From positions 57,434-121,433 of the forward strand of contig CAUPCB010000001.1 in NCBI GenBank assembly GCA_963509715.1: a DNA stretch of 64,000 nucleotides, given 5' to 3'. The stretch comes from JABCPE02 sp963509715 (GTDB taxonomy: Bacteria; Bacteroidota; Bacteroidia; Flavobacteriales; Weeksellaceae). The position numbers were made by a program, and so were the translations under genes. The notes under the pieces are model-generated. The model ran no database searches. It worked only from the letters and a program-made list of their open reading frames with translations, and was not told the origin of the DNA. Shown piece by piece: positions 8,664 through 16,866 of this stretch (position 1 is the first letter of the stretch; every line of letters starts with the position of its first letter).

Positions 8664-10253
8664 TTATTTTAGAAACTTGTTATAATCATTTTTATTTTTC
8701 ACCAAATGTAAAGAATTGTTGGCATAATCAAAGACATAAAAAGGAAAATTTATATTATTTTTACCTAAGATAAATCCTGTTTCAGTTTCTTTGATTTCTG
8801 TACGAGGTCTATTGTTCAGTTTTTTCCAAAAAATAGAATATAAATAGGTGTCTTTGGTGCTGATAGTGTATACATTCCACCCATTTAGAGTAGCTTTTGG
8901 AGCATATATATTTAGCATAGATACCACTTCATAGGGATCTTCTATAGTAGCTTCATCAGTGATGAGTTTATCATAATTTGTTTTATTTTCTATGATGATA
9001 ATTTTTTCATCTTTTATGTTTTTGGGAAGATGAGAGACCAGACTTTTGATAAGTTTTTTGTTATAATTGCTGGCGTATATCCAAGAGTTTTTTTCGGATA
9101 TTACACAGATGAAATTAGCGGATAAAAATAAAAATAATAAGGTTTTCAGCAGGTTTTGATAACTTTTCTTTTTTGCAGAAGCTAAACCATTGTAAATCAA
9201 ATAACCTAAAAGTAAAGAATACGAAATTTTAACCCAAAGTAAAATTCTATTCTCAAAACCGAATGCAATAGGAGGATATTGGGAGATAAAAAACACAGCA
9301 ATAGTCATCAAAAAGATGCTTAGAAACACTAAAAAATAGCGTTTTGGAATAGTTTTGTCAAATTTACAGAAAACAGATACCATTCCAGAAATAACCAGAC
9401 CAAGAGCTAACAAGATGTAATCAAAACCAGAATAATCAGCAATGGTGAAAATGCTTTGTTTAGCAATGTATGCAAAGTCAAGAACGAATAATTTAAAGAA
9501 AGAAAAAATTAAAATAAAACTATGTGAAATGCTGAAACTAATCTTAGAAGATGCGTAATCAAAATGTTCAGGATAAATGATTTTTACCAAGAAAAGTTTG
9601 TAAAACACAGTAATGAATAATCCCAAACCTATAGAAAGAGATAGTTTCAATAGGATTTTTTCTCTGTTGGTAATTACTAAAATAAATATGGATAAAGAAA
9701 TCAAAAATAAATGTAATTCATAAAATAATAGAGAAATCCCGAGTAACAGCCCAGAAATCAGATGATAATGTAGTTTTTCTTTCGTTAATAGCATTAAACT
9801 TAGAAAATATAATATATATACCCAGCCAATACCTCCCATCACAAAAGAGAATAAATTAGATGAAGATAAAGGAAATACAGTGACTAATATGCATGCTAAT
9901 AGTGTAAAAGCACTATATTCACTAAAAAACTTATCTAAAATTAATTTTAATAACCATGCCGCGATGGGAAATAGAAAATTGTGAATGTAAAACAAAGGTG
10001 TCCAAAATCCCCCTAAATAGGTTGCGAATGTTATCACAATAGGAGAAATTGGGCGTGTGTGCCTGTTAGGGTCGGAGGTGTATAGATTATAAACTTCTGA
10101 TATATTGTATTTTCCTTCTTGATATTGGTATAATATTTCTAAGTGATTCAGGTCATCAGATAGCACTGCATTATCCCCAAGTAAGACAAAAGCCCCTTGT
10201 AATAAGATAAAAAATAACGCGGTTAATAAAAAAATAGTTTTTTCTATTTTCAT
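8664..10253 (-). CDS. Polytopic membrane protein, probable GT-C-type glycosyltransferase
   Basis: The protein has 529 residues with about ten to twelve hydrophobic segments covering residues 1-360 and a soluble C-terminal domain of about 150 residues. After the first membrane segment comes a polar loop, SDDLNHLEILYQYQEG, followed by a HTRPISPIV motif. A first-loop acidic pair is typical of GT-C enzymes that use polyprenyl-phosphate sugars on the outer face of the inner membrane, and the layout resembles GtrII-type O-antigen glucosyltransferases. I do not recognise a named family, so the function is inferred from topology and context. Its start overlaps the wecE stop by ATGA (10250-10253). An O-antigen polymerase is an alternative. 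Confidence 0.6.
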   Translation of the reverse strand: MKIEKTIFLLTALFFILLQGAFVLLGDNAVLSDDLNHLEILYQYQEGKYNISEVYNLYTSDPNRHTRPISPIVITFATYLGGFWTPLFYIHNFLFPIAAWLLKLILDKFFSEYSAFTLLACILVTVFPLSSSNLFSFVMGGIGWVYILYFLSLMLLTKEKLHYHLISGLLLGISLLFYELHLFLISLSIFILVITNREKILLKLSLSIGLGLFITVFYKLFLVKIIYPEHFDYASSKISFSISHSFILIFSFFKLFVLDFAYIAKQSIFTIADYSGFDYILLALGLVISGMVSVFCKFDKTIPKRYFLVFLSIFLMTIAVFFISQYPPIAFGFENRILLWVKISYSLLLGYLIYNGLASAKKKSYQNLLKTLLFLFLSANFICVISEKNSWIYASNYNKKLIKSLVSHLPKNIKDEKIIIIENKTNYDKLITDEATIEDPYEVVSMLNIYAPKATLNGWNVYTISTKDTYLYSIFWKKLNNRPRTEIKETETGFILGKNNINFPFYVFDYANNSLHLVKNKNDYNKFLK

Positions 10254-11392
10254 AATTCTTTTATCGTGTTGATGATGTATTCCACCTGTTCATCGGTAAG
10301 CTCGTAAAATAAAGGAAGCCTCACAAGACAGTCAGAAAAAATGTCTGAGTTTGGCAGCTCACTTTTTCGGGTAGAATATTTTTCATAATAAGAACTCTTG
10401 TGCAGCGAAAGATAATGGAAAACAGATAGAATTCCTTTGTCTTTCAGGTGTTGGATGAATTTGGTTCTGTCATCTACATTATCACAAACGAGATAAAACA
10501 TATGGGCGTTGTTGGTCGCATATTCAGGAACGAGAGGGAGTTTTGGTTTTTTAATAGAAACAGGTTCAAAGCTGGAAAGTCCTTCATAATAACGATTCCA
10601 AATTTTAATTCTCTTATCCTGAATGTCTCTCATGTTTTCTATCTGAGCCCAAAGAAAAGCAGAGATAATCTCGCTCGGCAGGAAAGAAGACCCTGTGTCT
10701 ACCCAGCTGTATTTATCTACTTCGCCTCTGAAAAACTGCGAACGGTTTGTTCCTTTTTCCCAGATGATTTCCGCTCTTTGGATAAAGCGGTCATCGTTGA
10801 TGCAGAGCATTCCTCCTTCTCCTGAGATGATATTTTTGGTCTCATGAAACGAAAAAGCTGAAAGATGCCCAATGCTTCCCAATGCTTTTTTTGTTCCATT
10901 TTTGGAAATATAGTAGCTGTCAATGGCTTGTGCAGCATCTTCTATTACGATGATTCCGTGCTTGTTAGCGATGGACATTATTTTATCCATATCACACGCT
11001 ACACCAGCGTAATGAACCACTACGATAGCTTTGGTTTTTTCGGTGATTAAAGCTTCTATTTGGTCAGCATCTATATTAGGATTGTTAGAATAAGAATCTG
11101 CAAAAACGATATCAGCGCCCTGTCTTACAAATGCCAGTGCTGTGGATACGAAAGTAAAACTAGGAACGATAACCTCGTCACCTTCCTTGATATCTGCCAA
11201 AATAGCAGCCATCTCCAATGCATCTGTGCAGGAAGTGGTAAGCAGCGTTTTTTTGAAACCAAATTCTTTTTCAAAGAATTCTTGACATTTTTTGGTGAAG
11301 AGTCCGTTTCCAGATATTTTCCCTGATTTTACAGCTTCTTCTATATATTGCATTTCTTTACCAGTAAGATAAGGTTTATTGAATGGTATCAT
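10250..11392 (-). CDS. wecE: dTDP-4-amino-4,6-dideoxygalactose transaminase WecE/RffA
   Basis: This PLP enzyme (380 residues from the chosen start) transfers an amino group from glutamate to dTDP-4-keto-6-deoxyglucose, giving dTDP-Fuc4N. The FSFHETKNIISGEGG segment carries the PLP lysine, and the stretches HYAGVACDMDKIM, WEKGTNRSQFFRGEVDKYSW and NAHMFYLV closely follow enterobacterial WecE, not the wider DegT/ArnB group. I chose the ATG at 11392 over the one at 11401. It gives the family's MIPFNKPY beginning and an ATGA overlap with the wecD stop, as at other junctions of this operon. Directly upstream wecD encodes the next enzyme. Confidence 0.9.
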   Translation of the reverse strand: MIPFNKPYLTGKEMQYIEEAVKSGKISGNGLFTKKCQEFFEKEFGFKKTLLTTSCTDALEMAAILADIKEGDEVIVPSFTFVSTALAFVRQGADIVFADSYSNNPNIDADQIEALITEKTKAIVVVHYAGVACDMDKIMSIANKHGIIVIEDAAQAIDSYYISKNGTKKALGSIGHLSAFSFHETKNIISGEGGMLCINDDRFIQRAEIIWEKGTNRSQFFRGEVDKYSWVDTGSSFLPSEIISAFLWAQIENMRDIQDKRIKIWNRYYEGLSSFEPVSIKKPKLPLVPEYATNNAHMFYLVCDNVDDRTKFIQHLKDKGILSVFHYLSLHKSSYYEKYSTRKSELPNSDIFSDCLVRLPLFYELTDEQVEYIINTIKEL

Positions 11393-12072
11393 ATTCTCCA
11401 ATAATGTTTTATAAGGGTCTCTTCTTTCACAGAGTATCCGTTTTTTTTGTAAAAATTACAAGCTGAAACATTTTCCTTTTGTGTAGGAATCAGCATTTTG
11501 TCCATATTGTTTTTTATGGCATAATATTCTGCTGTTTGAAGGAGTTTTGTTCCAATTCCTTTTCCTTGAATATTCGGATTAACGGCAATTAACCCTATTT
11601 TTGCTGTGTTTCCATCTCTTTGCACTGTGACAAACCCACCAATGGTCTCTTCTGAATTTATGTAAAATACCTTTTCAGCAAAAGTTTTATTCAAGCTGTT
11701 ATCCACCCATTTTCTATAAATATCTTGAAACTTGCTTTTTAGATTTAAATCCAATTTAAATCGGCTGTATTTTCCGCTTTCATACGCTAAATCGTAGAAA
11801 TCTTGCGGTGGTTTATTTTGAAAATCGGTATCTTCTATTACTGTCTCATTAACATTATCAAGAGTTAGTTTTTTTTCAAATAAAACTTTGGTTTCTTTAA
11901 AAGTTTTCTCATATCCATCAATTTCACAAGAAAAATCTTGGGTTTGTTTAACAATAATCAAATCATAATCCTGTGTAAGATTGAAAGGAACTTTTATAGT
12001 TTCATTTGGATATAATTCTCCTATCTTTTTATTAAAAAAATTAGAGTCCCATTGTAAATGCTTTATTTTCAT
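11389..12072 (-). CDS. wecD: dTDP-Fuc4N N-acetyltransferase, WecD/RffC-like (GNAT)
   Basis: The 227-residue protein has a poorly conserved N-terminal half beginning LQWDSNFFNKKIGEL, as in WecD-type proteins, and a C-terminal GNAT domain (about 95-225). The acetyl-CoA-binding motif A reads IAVNPNIQGKGIGTKLLQTAE, followed by the usual NVSACNFYKKNGY helix. The SGKYSRFKLD segment also resembles the WecD mid-region. WecD acetylates dTDP-Fuc4N to dTDP-Fuc4NAc using acetyl-CoA. Sequence alone would support only a GNAT; the position directly before wecE, with an ATGA overlap at both ends, makes the WecD role likely. Confidence 0.78.
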   Translation of the reverse strand: MKIKHLQWDSNFFNKKIGELYPNETIKVPFNLTQDYDLIIVKQTQDFSCEIDGYEKTFKETKVLFEKKLTLDNVNETVIEDTDFQNKPPQDFYDLAYESGKYSRFKLDLNLKSKFQDIYRKWVDNSLNKTFAEKVFYINSEETIGGFVTVQRDGNTAKIGLIAVNPNIQGKGIGTKLLQTAEYYAIKNNMDKMLIPTQKENVSACNFYKKNGYSVKEETLIKHYWRI

Positions 12073-12980
12073 AATTCCTCATCTATTATAAAAGTAGGAC
12101 GATTTTTAGTTTGGTCAAAAGTTTTTCCTAAATATACTCCAACGATGCCTATACAACTGATAATAATTCCAGACAAAAACCAAATAGATAATATTAGTGA
12201 ACTAAACCCTGGTTGTGTAATTCTGTGTGTAACAGCTAGATAAAGATAATAAATACCTAAAATAAAAGATAAAATAGAAATCCCTAATCCAAAATTTATA
12301 AATAACCTAAGCGGTTTGTCCGAAAAAGATATAATTACATTGAAGGCTAATTTTAATAACCGAGATATGCTATAAGATGATTTCCCTTCCTCACGGCTGC
12401 TATGTTCTATAGGAATGGAAGTGCTTTTAAAACCTACCCAATTTATAAATAGAGGAAAGAATTTAATATAATCATTGATATTCAGAATAGAATCAATGAC
12501 CTTTTTCTTATAAATACCAAAATTACCAATTTCATTATTAAATCGCCCTCCCGATAAGTAATTAAACACTTTGTAAAAAAGTTTGGATGATAACTTTTTC
12601 AGGAATTTATCTTTTCGGTTTTCTCTCTGTCCTAAAACGATATCGTATCCTTCTAATGCTTTTTTGTAGAGTTTGGCTATTTCTTTCGGCTGGTCCTGCA
12701 TATCACAGTCCATTACTACCACCCAGTCGCCTTTTGTTTTTGTAAGTCCAGCAAAAATAGCACTATGCTGACCAAAATTTCTGCTCAGACGAATGCTTTT
12801 TATCTTAGGATTTTGGCTGGAAAGCACTTTCATCACTTCCCAAGAATTATCGGGACTTCGGTCATCTACCAATATGATTTCGTAGTCCTCGCCGATTCTC
12901 TCCATTACTAAATTAATTTCAGAAACGAGAACCGGAAGGATTTTTTCAGCTCGGTAAACAGGACTTACAATAGAAATCAT
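12069..12980 (-). CDS. GT2 family glycosyltransferase, DPM1/GtrB/ArnC-like, with two C-terminal membrane helices
   Basis: Residues 1-220 form a GT-A glycosyltransferase domain with the nucleotide-binding IILVDDRSPDNSW, an RLSRNFGQHSAIFAGL block and the metal-binding DCDMQDQPKEI. Two membrane helices follow, at about 232-255 and 265-287. This is the architecture of GtrB, ArnC and YfdH, enzymes that move a sugar from a nucleotide donor to undecaprenyl phosphate on the cytoplasmic face. Placed between rmlB and wecD, with overlaps on both sides, it would plausibly use dTDP-Fuc4NAc as donor; that is inference, since sugar specificity cannot be read from sequence. It would then feed the polytopic transferase three genes downstream. 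Confidence 0.85.
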   Translation of the reverse strand: MISIVSPVYRAEKILPVLVSEINLVMERIGEDYEIILVDDRSPDNSWEVMKVLSSQNPKIKSIRLSRNFGQHSAIFAGLTKTKGDWVVVMDCDMQDQPKEIAKLYKKALEGYDIVLGQRENRKDKFLKKLSSKLFYKVFNYLSGGRFNNEIGNFGIYKKKVIDSILNINDYIKFFPLFINWVGFKSTSIPIEHSSREEGKSSYSISRLLKLAFNVIISFSDKPLRLFINFGLGISILSFILGIYYLYLAVTHRITQPGFSSLILSIWFLSGIIISCIGIVGVYLGKTFDQTKNRPTFIIDEEL

Positions 12981-14059
12981 TAGTTATACTGTTTTTCGTA
13001 GTATTTTTGGTATTCTCCGCTGGTTACATGTTCCAGCCAATCTTTATTGCTTAGGAACCAATCGATGGTTTTAGCTAGACCTTCTTCAAAAGTCACGGAA
13101 GGCTTCCACCCCAAATCTTTATTCAGTTTTGTAGCATCTATAGCATAGCGTTTGTCATGCCCTGGGCGGTCTTTCACAAAAGTGATTAGCTTTTCTGAAT
13201 AGCCAGCAGGATTTCCAAGTTTTGCATCCATTTGTTTAATCAATTCCTTGATTAAATCAATATTCTGCCATTCATTAAATCCGCCAATATTGTATGTTTC
13301 TCCTGTTTTCGCTTCATGGAAAATTTGGAAAATAGCACGAGCGTGGTCTATCACGAACAGCCAGTCGCGGGTATATTTACCATCGCCGTAGATTGGCAGT
13401 GGTTTTTCGTTAATAATATTAGAAATACACAGTGGAATCAGCTTCTCTGGAAAATGATTTGGGCCATAGTTGTTAGAACAATTAGAAACAATATAAGGAA
13501 GTCCATAAGTGTTTCCATAAGCTCTTACTAAATGGTCGCTGGCTGCTTTACTCGCAGAATACGGAGATTTCGGGTCATAAGGCGTTTCTTCAGTGAAAAA
13601 TCCTGTTTCTCCCAAAGCACCATAGACTTCATCCGTAGAAACATGGTAGAAAAGATTTTTTCTCGGTTCGTTAGGAAATCTTCCATGTGTATGTTCTGGA
13701 TTTAGTGTCCAAAATTCTTTACAAAGATTAAGAAGATTAGCAGTCCCAATTACATTGGTATTGATGAAAGCATTTGGGTCTGTGATGCTTCTGTCCACAT
13801 GGCTTTCCGCAGCGAGATGTATCACCGCGTCTGGATTATGTTTTTCAAAAACCTTTTTTAATTCTTCAGTTTTTGTGATGTCTGCTTTTTCAAATATATA
13901 GTTTGGTTCGTTTTCTATATCTTTCAGGTTTTCAAGGTTTCCTGCGTATGTAAGGGCATCAAGATTGATGATTTTCGTTTGCGGAAGATTTTTCACAAAC
14001 TCACGAACAACATGAGAACCGATAAATCCTGCTCCGCCAGTGATAATGATAGATTTCAT
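12980..14059 (-). CDS. rfbB: dTDP-glucose 4,6-dehydratase RmlB/RfbB
   Basis: The 359-residue short-chain dehydrogenase-family enzyme converts dTDP-glucose to dTDP-4-keto-6-deoxyglucose with bound NAD. It has the N-terminal GGAGFIGSHVV nucleotide loop, the DALTYAGNLENL block specific to RmlB, HLAAESHVDRSI, the STDEVYG active-site stretch, and the YSASKAASDHLVRAY segment with the catalytic Tyr-Lys pair. NCSNNYGPNHFPEKLIPL and the C-terminal DRPGHDKRYAIDA also match. It shares one base with the following glycosyltransferase gene and lies 4 bases after the DUF4261 gene, inside one operon. Confidence 0.96.
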   Translation of the reverse strand: MKSIIITGGAGFIGSHVVREFVKNLPQTKIINLDALTYAGNLENLKDIENEPNYIFEKADITKTEELKKVFEKHNPDAVIHLAAESHVDRSITDPNAFINTNVIGTANLLNLCKEFWTLNPEHTHGRFPNEPRKNLFYHVSTDEVYGALGETGFFTEETPYDPKSPYSASKAASDHLVRAYGNTYGLPYIVSNCSNNYGPNHFPEKLIPLCISNIINEKPLPIYGDGKYTRDWLFVIDHARAIFQIFHEAKTGETYNIGGFNEWQNIDLIKELIKQMDAKLGNPAGYSEKLITFVKDRPGHDKRYAIDATKLNKDLGWKPSVTFEEGLAKTIDWFLSNKDWLEHVTSGEYQKYYEKQYN

Positions 14060-14063
14060 AATT

Positions 14064-14870
14064 TTATAGTTCTAATTTTAAAGAATTTCCATCCAAATAA
14101 ACTGCTTTGGATTCCGTGATTTTTATTTTTTGTTCCTCAGAAAAACCGATAGTTTCTCCATTTTTTAGAGTAACATCATAAGCTAAAATATAGTTGAGCA
14201 CAGGAAGGATAAAGTCATGCAAATCACTTCGTGACATTTGGCTGTCGATGATTTCTATTTCTTCTTTTCCAAACTCTTTCATTCCAAAAGTATAAATGCT
14301 ATTTTTCCCTTCTTCTGAGCCGACAAGTCCAATGTAAATCCACAGAATCACAGGCAGATTTCCTTCTAATAAAAAGTCAGCAAAGTCAATGTACAAACCT
14401 TTTGGAAGAAGTAGAGTCTGGCTTCCTTGATAAATACCTATCGCATCAGGAGTAGTTCTAAGGATAGAAGCGTTAATCATCGTCATCAAAGAGAATTTCT
14501 CAACCTGACTTTTAGTTTTGTCTAAAATAGAGACAATGGCGTGGCTGTCATGCTCTGAAACTTCTTTTTCTACATTATTCCAAAGGTAAGAATACCCGAA
14601 TATTGACTCCAAATCTTCACTTGGAATAGGTGCTGGCATTTTTGCAATGGCTGCCATCATTCCATTGATAATGAGCGTTGCCACTTCATCATCACCAGAT
14701 ATTTCAGAAACTTCTAGTCCCCAGTGGGATTTTAAATCTTCTAAAACTTTATCCAGCGAATAGCTTCCTCCTTTGAACATCGGCATAGAAAGCGCTAGGC
14801 TGCTGTTCTCTTTTTCAGGTTTTGGAGTTTCCTTTGTCTCTTTTTTCTTGAAAAAATCAAAAAGTCCCAT
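14064..14870 (-). CDS. DUF4261-like protein of unknown function
   Basis: The protein has 268 residues and no signal peptide or membrane segment. It begins with a lysine-rich tail (MGLFDFFKKKE) and then shows features of the DUF4261 family: an early SLALSMPMFKGG strand, ATLIINGMMAAIAKMPAPIPSEDL near residue 70, and a C-terminal GFSEEQKIKIT segment. DUF4261 proteins have no settled biochemical role; relatives often occur near polymorphic-toxin or immunity genes. Here it sits between ugd (14 bases) and rmlB (4 bases) in a sugar operon, which is unexpected. The assignment rests on pattern memory and should be treated as moderate. Confidence 0.6.
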   Translation of the reverse strand: MGLFDFFKKKETKETPKPEKENSSLALSMPMFKGGSYSLDKVLEDLKSHWGLEVSEISGDDEVATLIINGMMAAIAKMPAPIPSEDLESIFGYSYLWNNVEKEVSEHDSHAIVSILDKTKSQVEKFSLMTMINASILRTTPDAIGIYQGSQTLLLPKGLYIDFADFLLEGNLPVILWIYIGLVGSEEGKNSIYTFGMKEFGKEEIEIIDSQMSRSDLHDFILPVLNYILAYDVTLKNGETIGFSEEQKIKITESKAVYLDGNSLKLEL

Positions 14871-14884
14871 AATTTCAGTGTTTT

Positions 14885-16195
14885 TTATTTTATAGTTTTT
14901 CTACCAATAGATTTATAATAAAATCCTGTGTTTTCTATTTGGTCAATAGAGAACATATTTCTACCATCGAAAATGGCTTTGTTTTTCATCTTTTCTGCCA
15001 TAAGCTGGAAGTTAGGATTTTTGAACTCGCTCCATTCTGTTGCTATCAACAGACAGTCAGCGCCTTCCAGGCAAGAATACATGTCTTTGGTATATTCTAT
15101 TTTGTCGCCAAAGATTTTCTTTACATTTTCCTCTGCGATGGCATCATAAGCTGTTATTTTTGCTCCTTTTTCTAATAAAAGTGAAATGTTATCTAGAGAT
15201 GAAGCCTCTCTGATGTCATCTGTATTTGCTTTAAAAGCAAGTCCCCACATCGCGATTTTCTTATCTTTGATGTTTCCACCGAAATATTTTTCAATTTCAG
15301 AAACGAGGATTACTTTTTGAGCTTTATTTACATTTTCAGTAGCGTTAAGGATTTGGAAATCAAAGTTTTCTTCTTTTCCTGATTTGATGAGAGCTTTCAC
15401 ATCTTTCGGAAAACAGCTTCCTCCGTAGCCTATTCCTGGGAAAAGGAAACGATGTCCGATTCTGTCATCACTTCCCATACCGAGTCTTACTTTGTCTACA
15501 TCGGCTCCTACTTTTTCGCAGTAGTTTGCTATTTCGTTCATGAAAGTGATTTTCACAGCAAGGAACGAATTGGCTGCATATTTGGTCAGTTCCGAAGATT
15601 TTTCATCCATGAAAATGATTGGAACTCCCGTGTTAGTGAATGGTTGGTAGATTTGGGCAATGATATTTTTAGCCTTGTCCGAACTAGAACCCACTACGAT
15701 TCTGGCAGGATTCATAGAATCTTCCATAGCAAAACCTTCGCGGAGGAATTCTGGATTAGAAACCACATCGAAAGGAATTTCTGTTTTTGCAGAAATGGTC
15801 TCTCTTACTCTGTCTGCTGTACCTACTGGAACGGTTGATTTATTGACAATTACTTTGTAAGAAGTCATCAGCTGACCGATATTTTCAGAAACCTTCAGAA
15901 CATAAGAAAGGTCTGCGCTGCCATCCTCACCAGGAGGTGTTGGCAAAGCAAGATAAATTACATCACACTCATCTAATGCTTCTTTTAGTTGAGTAGTAAA
16001 AAACAGCCTGTTCGCCTGTATATTTCTTAAAAATATTTCTTCCAAGCCAGGTTCGTAGATGGGAACAATTCCCTTCTTCATGTTTTCTACTTTTGTTTCA
16101 TCTATATCAACACAATAAACCGTGTTTCCTAGCTCAGCTAGAGTGGTTCCTGTAACCAGCCCTACATATCCTGTTCCTACAATTGCAATATTCAT
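14885..16195 (-). CDS. ugd: UDP-glucose 6-dehydrogenase
   Basis: This 436-residue enzyme oxidises UDP-glucose to UDP-glucuronate with two NAD. It has the N-terminal Rossmann start IAIVGTGYVGLVTG, the NKSTVPVGTADRV block, NPEFLREGFAMEDSMNPARIVVG, the catalytic cysteine in GYGGSCFPKDVKAL and the C-terminal KIAMWGLAFKANTDDIREASS segment. These features favour a UDP-glucose rather than a UDP-ManNAc dehydrogenase, though the families are related. It is the first gene of the minus-strand sugar operon and carries its likely promoter. UDP-GlcA would supply a uronic acid for a surface polysaccharide or glycoprotein glycan. Confidence 0.93.
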   Translation of the reverse strand: MNIAIVGTGYVGLVTGTTLAELGNTVYCVDIDETKVENMKKGIVPIYEPGLEEIFLRNIQANRLFFTTQLKEALDECDVIYLALPTPPGEDGSADLSYVLKVSENIGQLMTSYKVIVNKSTVPVGTADRVRETISAKTEIPFDVVSNPEFLREGFAMEDSMNPARIVVGSSSDKAKNIIAQIYQPFTNTGVPIIFMDEKSSELTKYAANSFLAVKITFMNEIANYCEKVGADVDKVRLGMGSDDRIGHRFLFPGIGYGGSCFPKDVKALIKSGKEENFDFQILNATENVNKAQKVILVSEIEKYFGGNIKDKKIAMWGLAFKANTDDIREASSLDNISLLLEKGAKITAYDAIAEENVKKIFGDKIEYTKDMYSCLEGADCLLIATEWSEFKNPNFQLMAEKMKNKAIFDGRNMFSIDQIENTGFYYKSIGRKTIK

Positions 16196-16220
16196 CTTTA
16201 TAAAAATCTTTATTAAACTA

Positions 16221-16228
16221 CAAAGGTA
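16221..16228 (-). promoter_or_regulatory. Predicted -7 element for the ugd-to-rmlA sugar operon
   Basis: The minus strand reads TACCTTTG, matching TAnnTTTG, with a predicted start near 16215 and a leader of about 20 bases to the ugd ATG at 16195. No clear -33 element. Confidence 0.5.
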
Positions 16229-16264
16229 ATATTTTTTAGTGAAATAAAATCTTTTCGGCGATAA

Positions 16265-16296
16265 TTTGCTATAAATGAATAATTTTCTTAAATTTG
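16265..16296 (+). promoter_or_regulatory. Strong promoter of rimP-nusA-infB
   Basis: TTTG at 16265-16268 and TAAATTTG at 16289-16296 are 20 bases apart, a full match to the Bacteroidota TTTG-N19/20-TAnnTTTG promoter. Transcription should start near 16300-16303, about 72 bases before rimP. Confidence 0.8.
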
Positions 16297-16323
16297 CACA
16301 CAGATTTACGGGAATAATGATGG

Positions 16324-16349
16324 AAAGGCTTCAAAGGAAGGCCTTTTTT
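16324..16349 (+). terminator. Terminator-like hairpin in the rimP leader (candidate attenuator)
   Basis: An 8-bp stem with one T-G pair (16324-16331 with 16339-16346) and a 7-base loop is followed by more T residues. It lies downstream of the predicted start and upstream of the rimP ATG, so it would act on this operon's own leader RNA. Confidence 0.55.
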
Positions 16350-16374
16350 ATATATCCTGAAATAACGCGAAAAT

Positions 16375-16842
16375 ATGGATTTTAAGACAAGGGTAGAAGA
16401 GCTGATACAGACATTCTTAGAAGAAAGAAAAGATGTTTATTTGGTTGATTTGAAAATATCTGCAGGAAATGATGTGGTGGTTGTTTTGGATGGAGATGAG
16501 TCGCTTTCTATTCAGGATTGTTTAGATGCTAGCAGGGCGATAGAGTTTAATCTGGATAGAGAAGAAGTGGATTTTTCTCTTCAAGTGATGAGTGCAGGAC
16601 TGAGCGAACCTCTCAAGCTGCCAAGACAATACAAGAAGAATGTAGGAAGAGAGCTCGAAGTCACGACGGAGGAAGGAGAAGTGATTAAGGGAGAACTGCT
16701 GGAAGCCGATGAAGGAAAAATAGTTTTGATGCTGAGGTATAGAAGACCGAAACTCGTAGGAAAAGGAAAAGAAGATGTGGAGGAACAAAGGGAAATCCCT
16801 TACCAAAGCATAAAGAGAGCAATGATAGTAATTAAGTTTTAA
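16375..16842 (+). CDS. rimP: Ribosome maturation factor RimP
   Basis: The 155-residue protein helps mature the 30S ribosomal subunit. The N-terminal domain (about 1-75) contains VVVLDGDESLSIQDCLDASRAIE, the family's SIDDC-type signature, and VMSAGLSEPLKLPRQYKKNVGRE, matching the canonical SPGLxxPL region with a slightly altered motif. The remainder is a small beta domain with a KGELLEADEG strand. Order rimP-nusA-infB is conserved across bacteria, and nusA starts 24 bases downstream. It is preceded by a well-formed promoter and a leader hairpin. Confidence 0.95.
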   Translation: MDFKTRVEELIQTFLEERKDVYLVDLKISAGNDVVVVLDGDESLSIQDCLDASRAIEFNLDREEVDFSLQVMSAGLSEPLKLPRQYKKNVGRELEVTTEEGEVIKGELLEADEGKIVLMLRYRRPKLVGKGKEDVEEQREIPYQSIKRAMIVIKF

Positions 16843-16866
16843 AAATTTTAGTCAAAGTAAAAAAAT

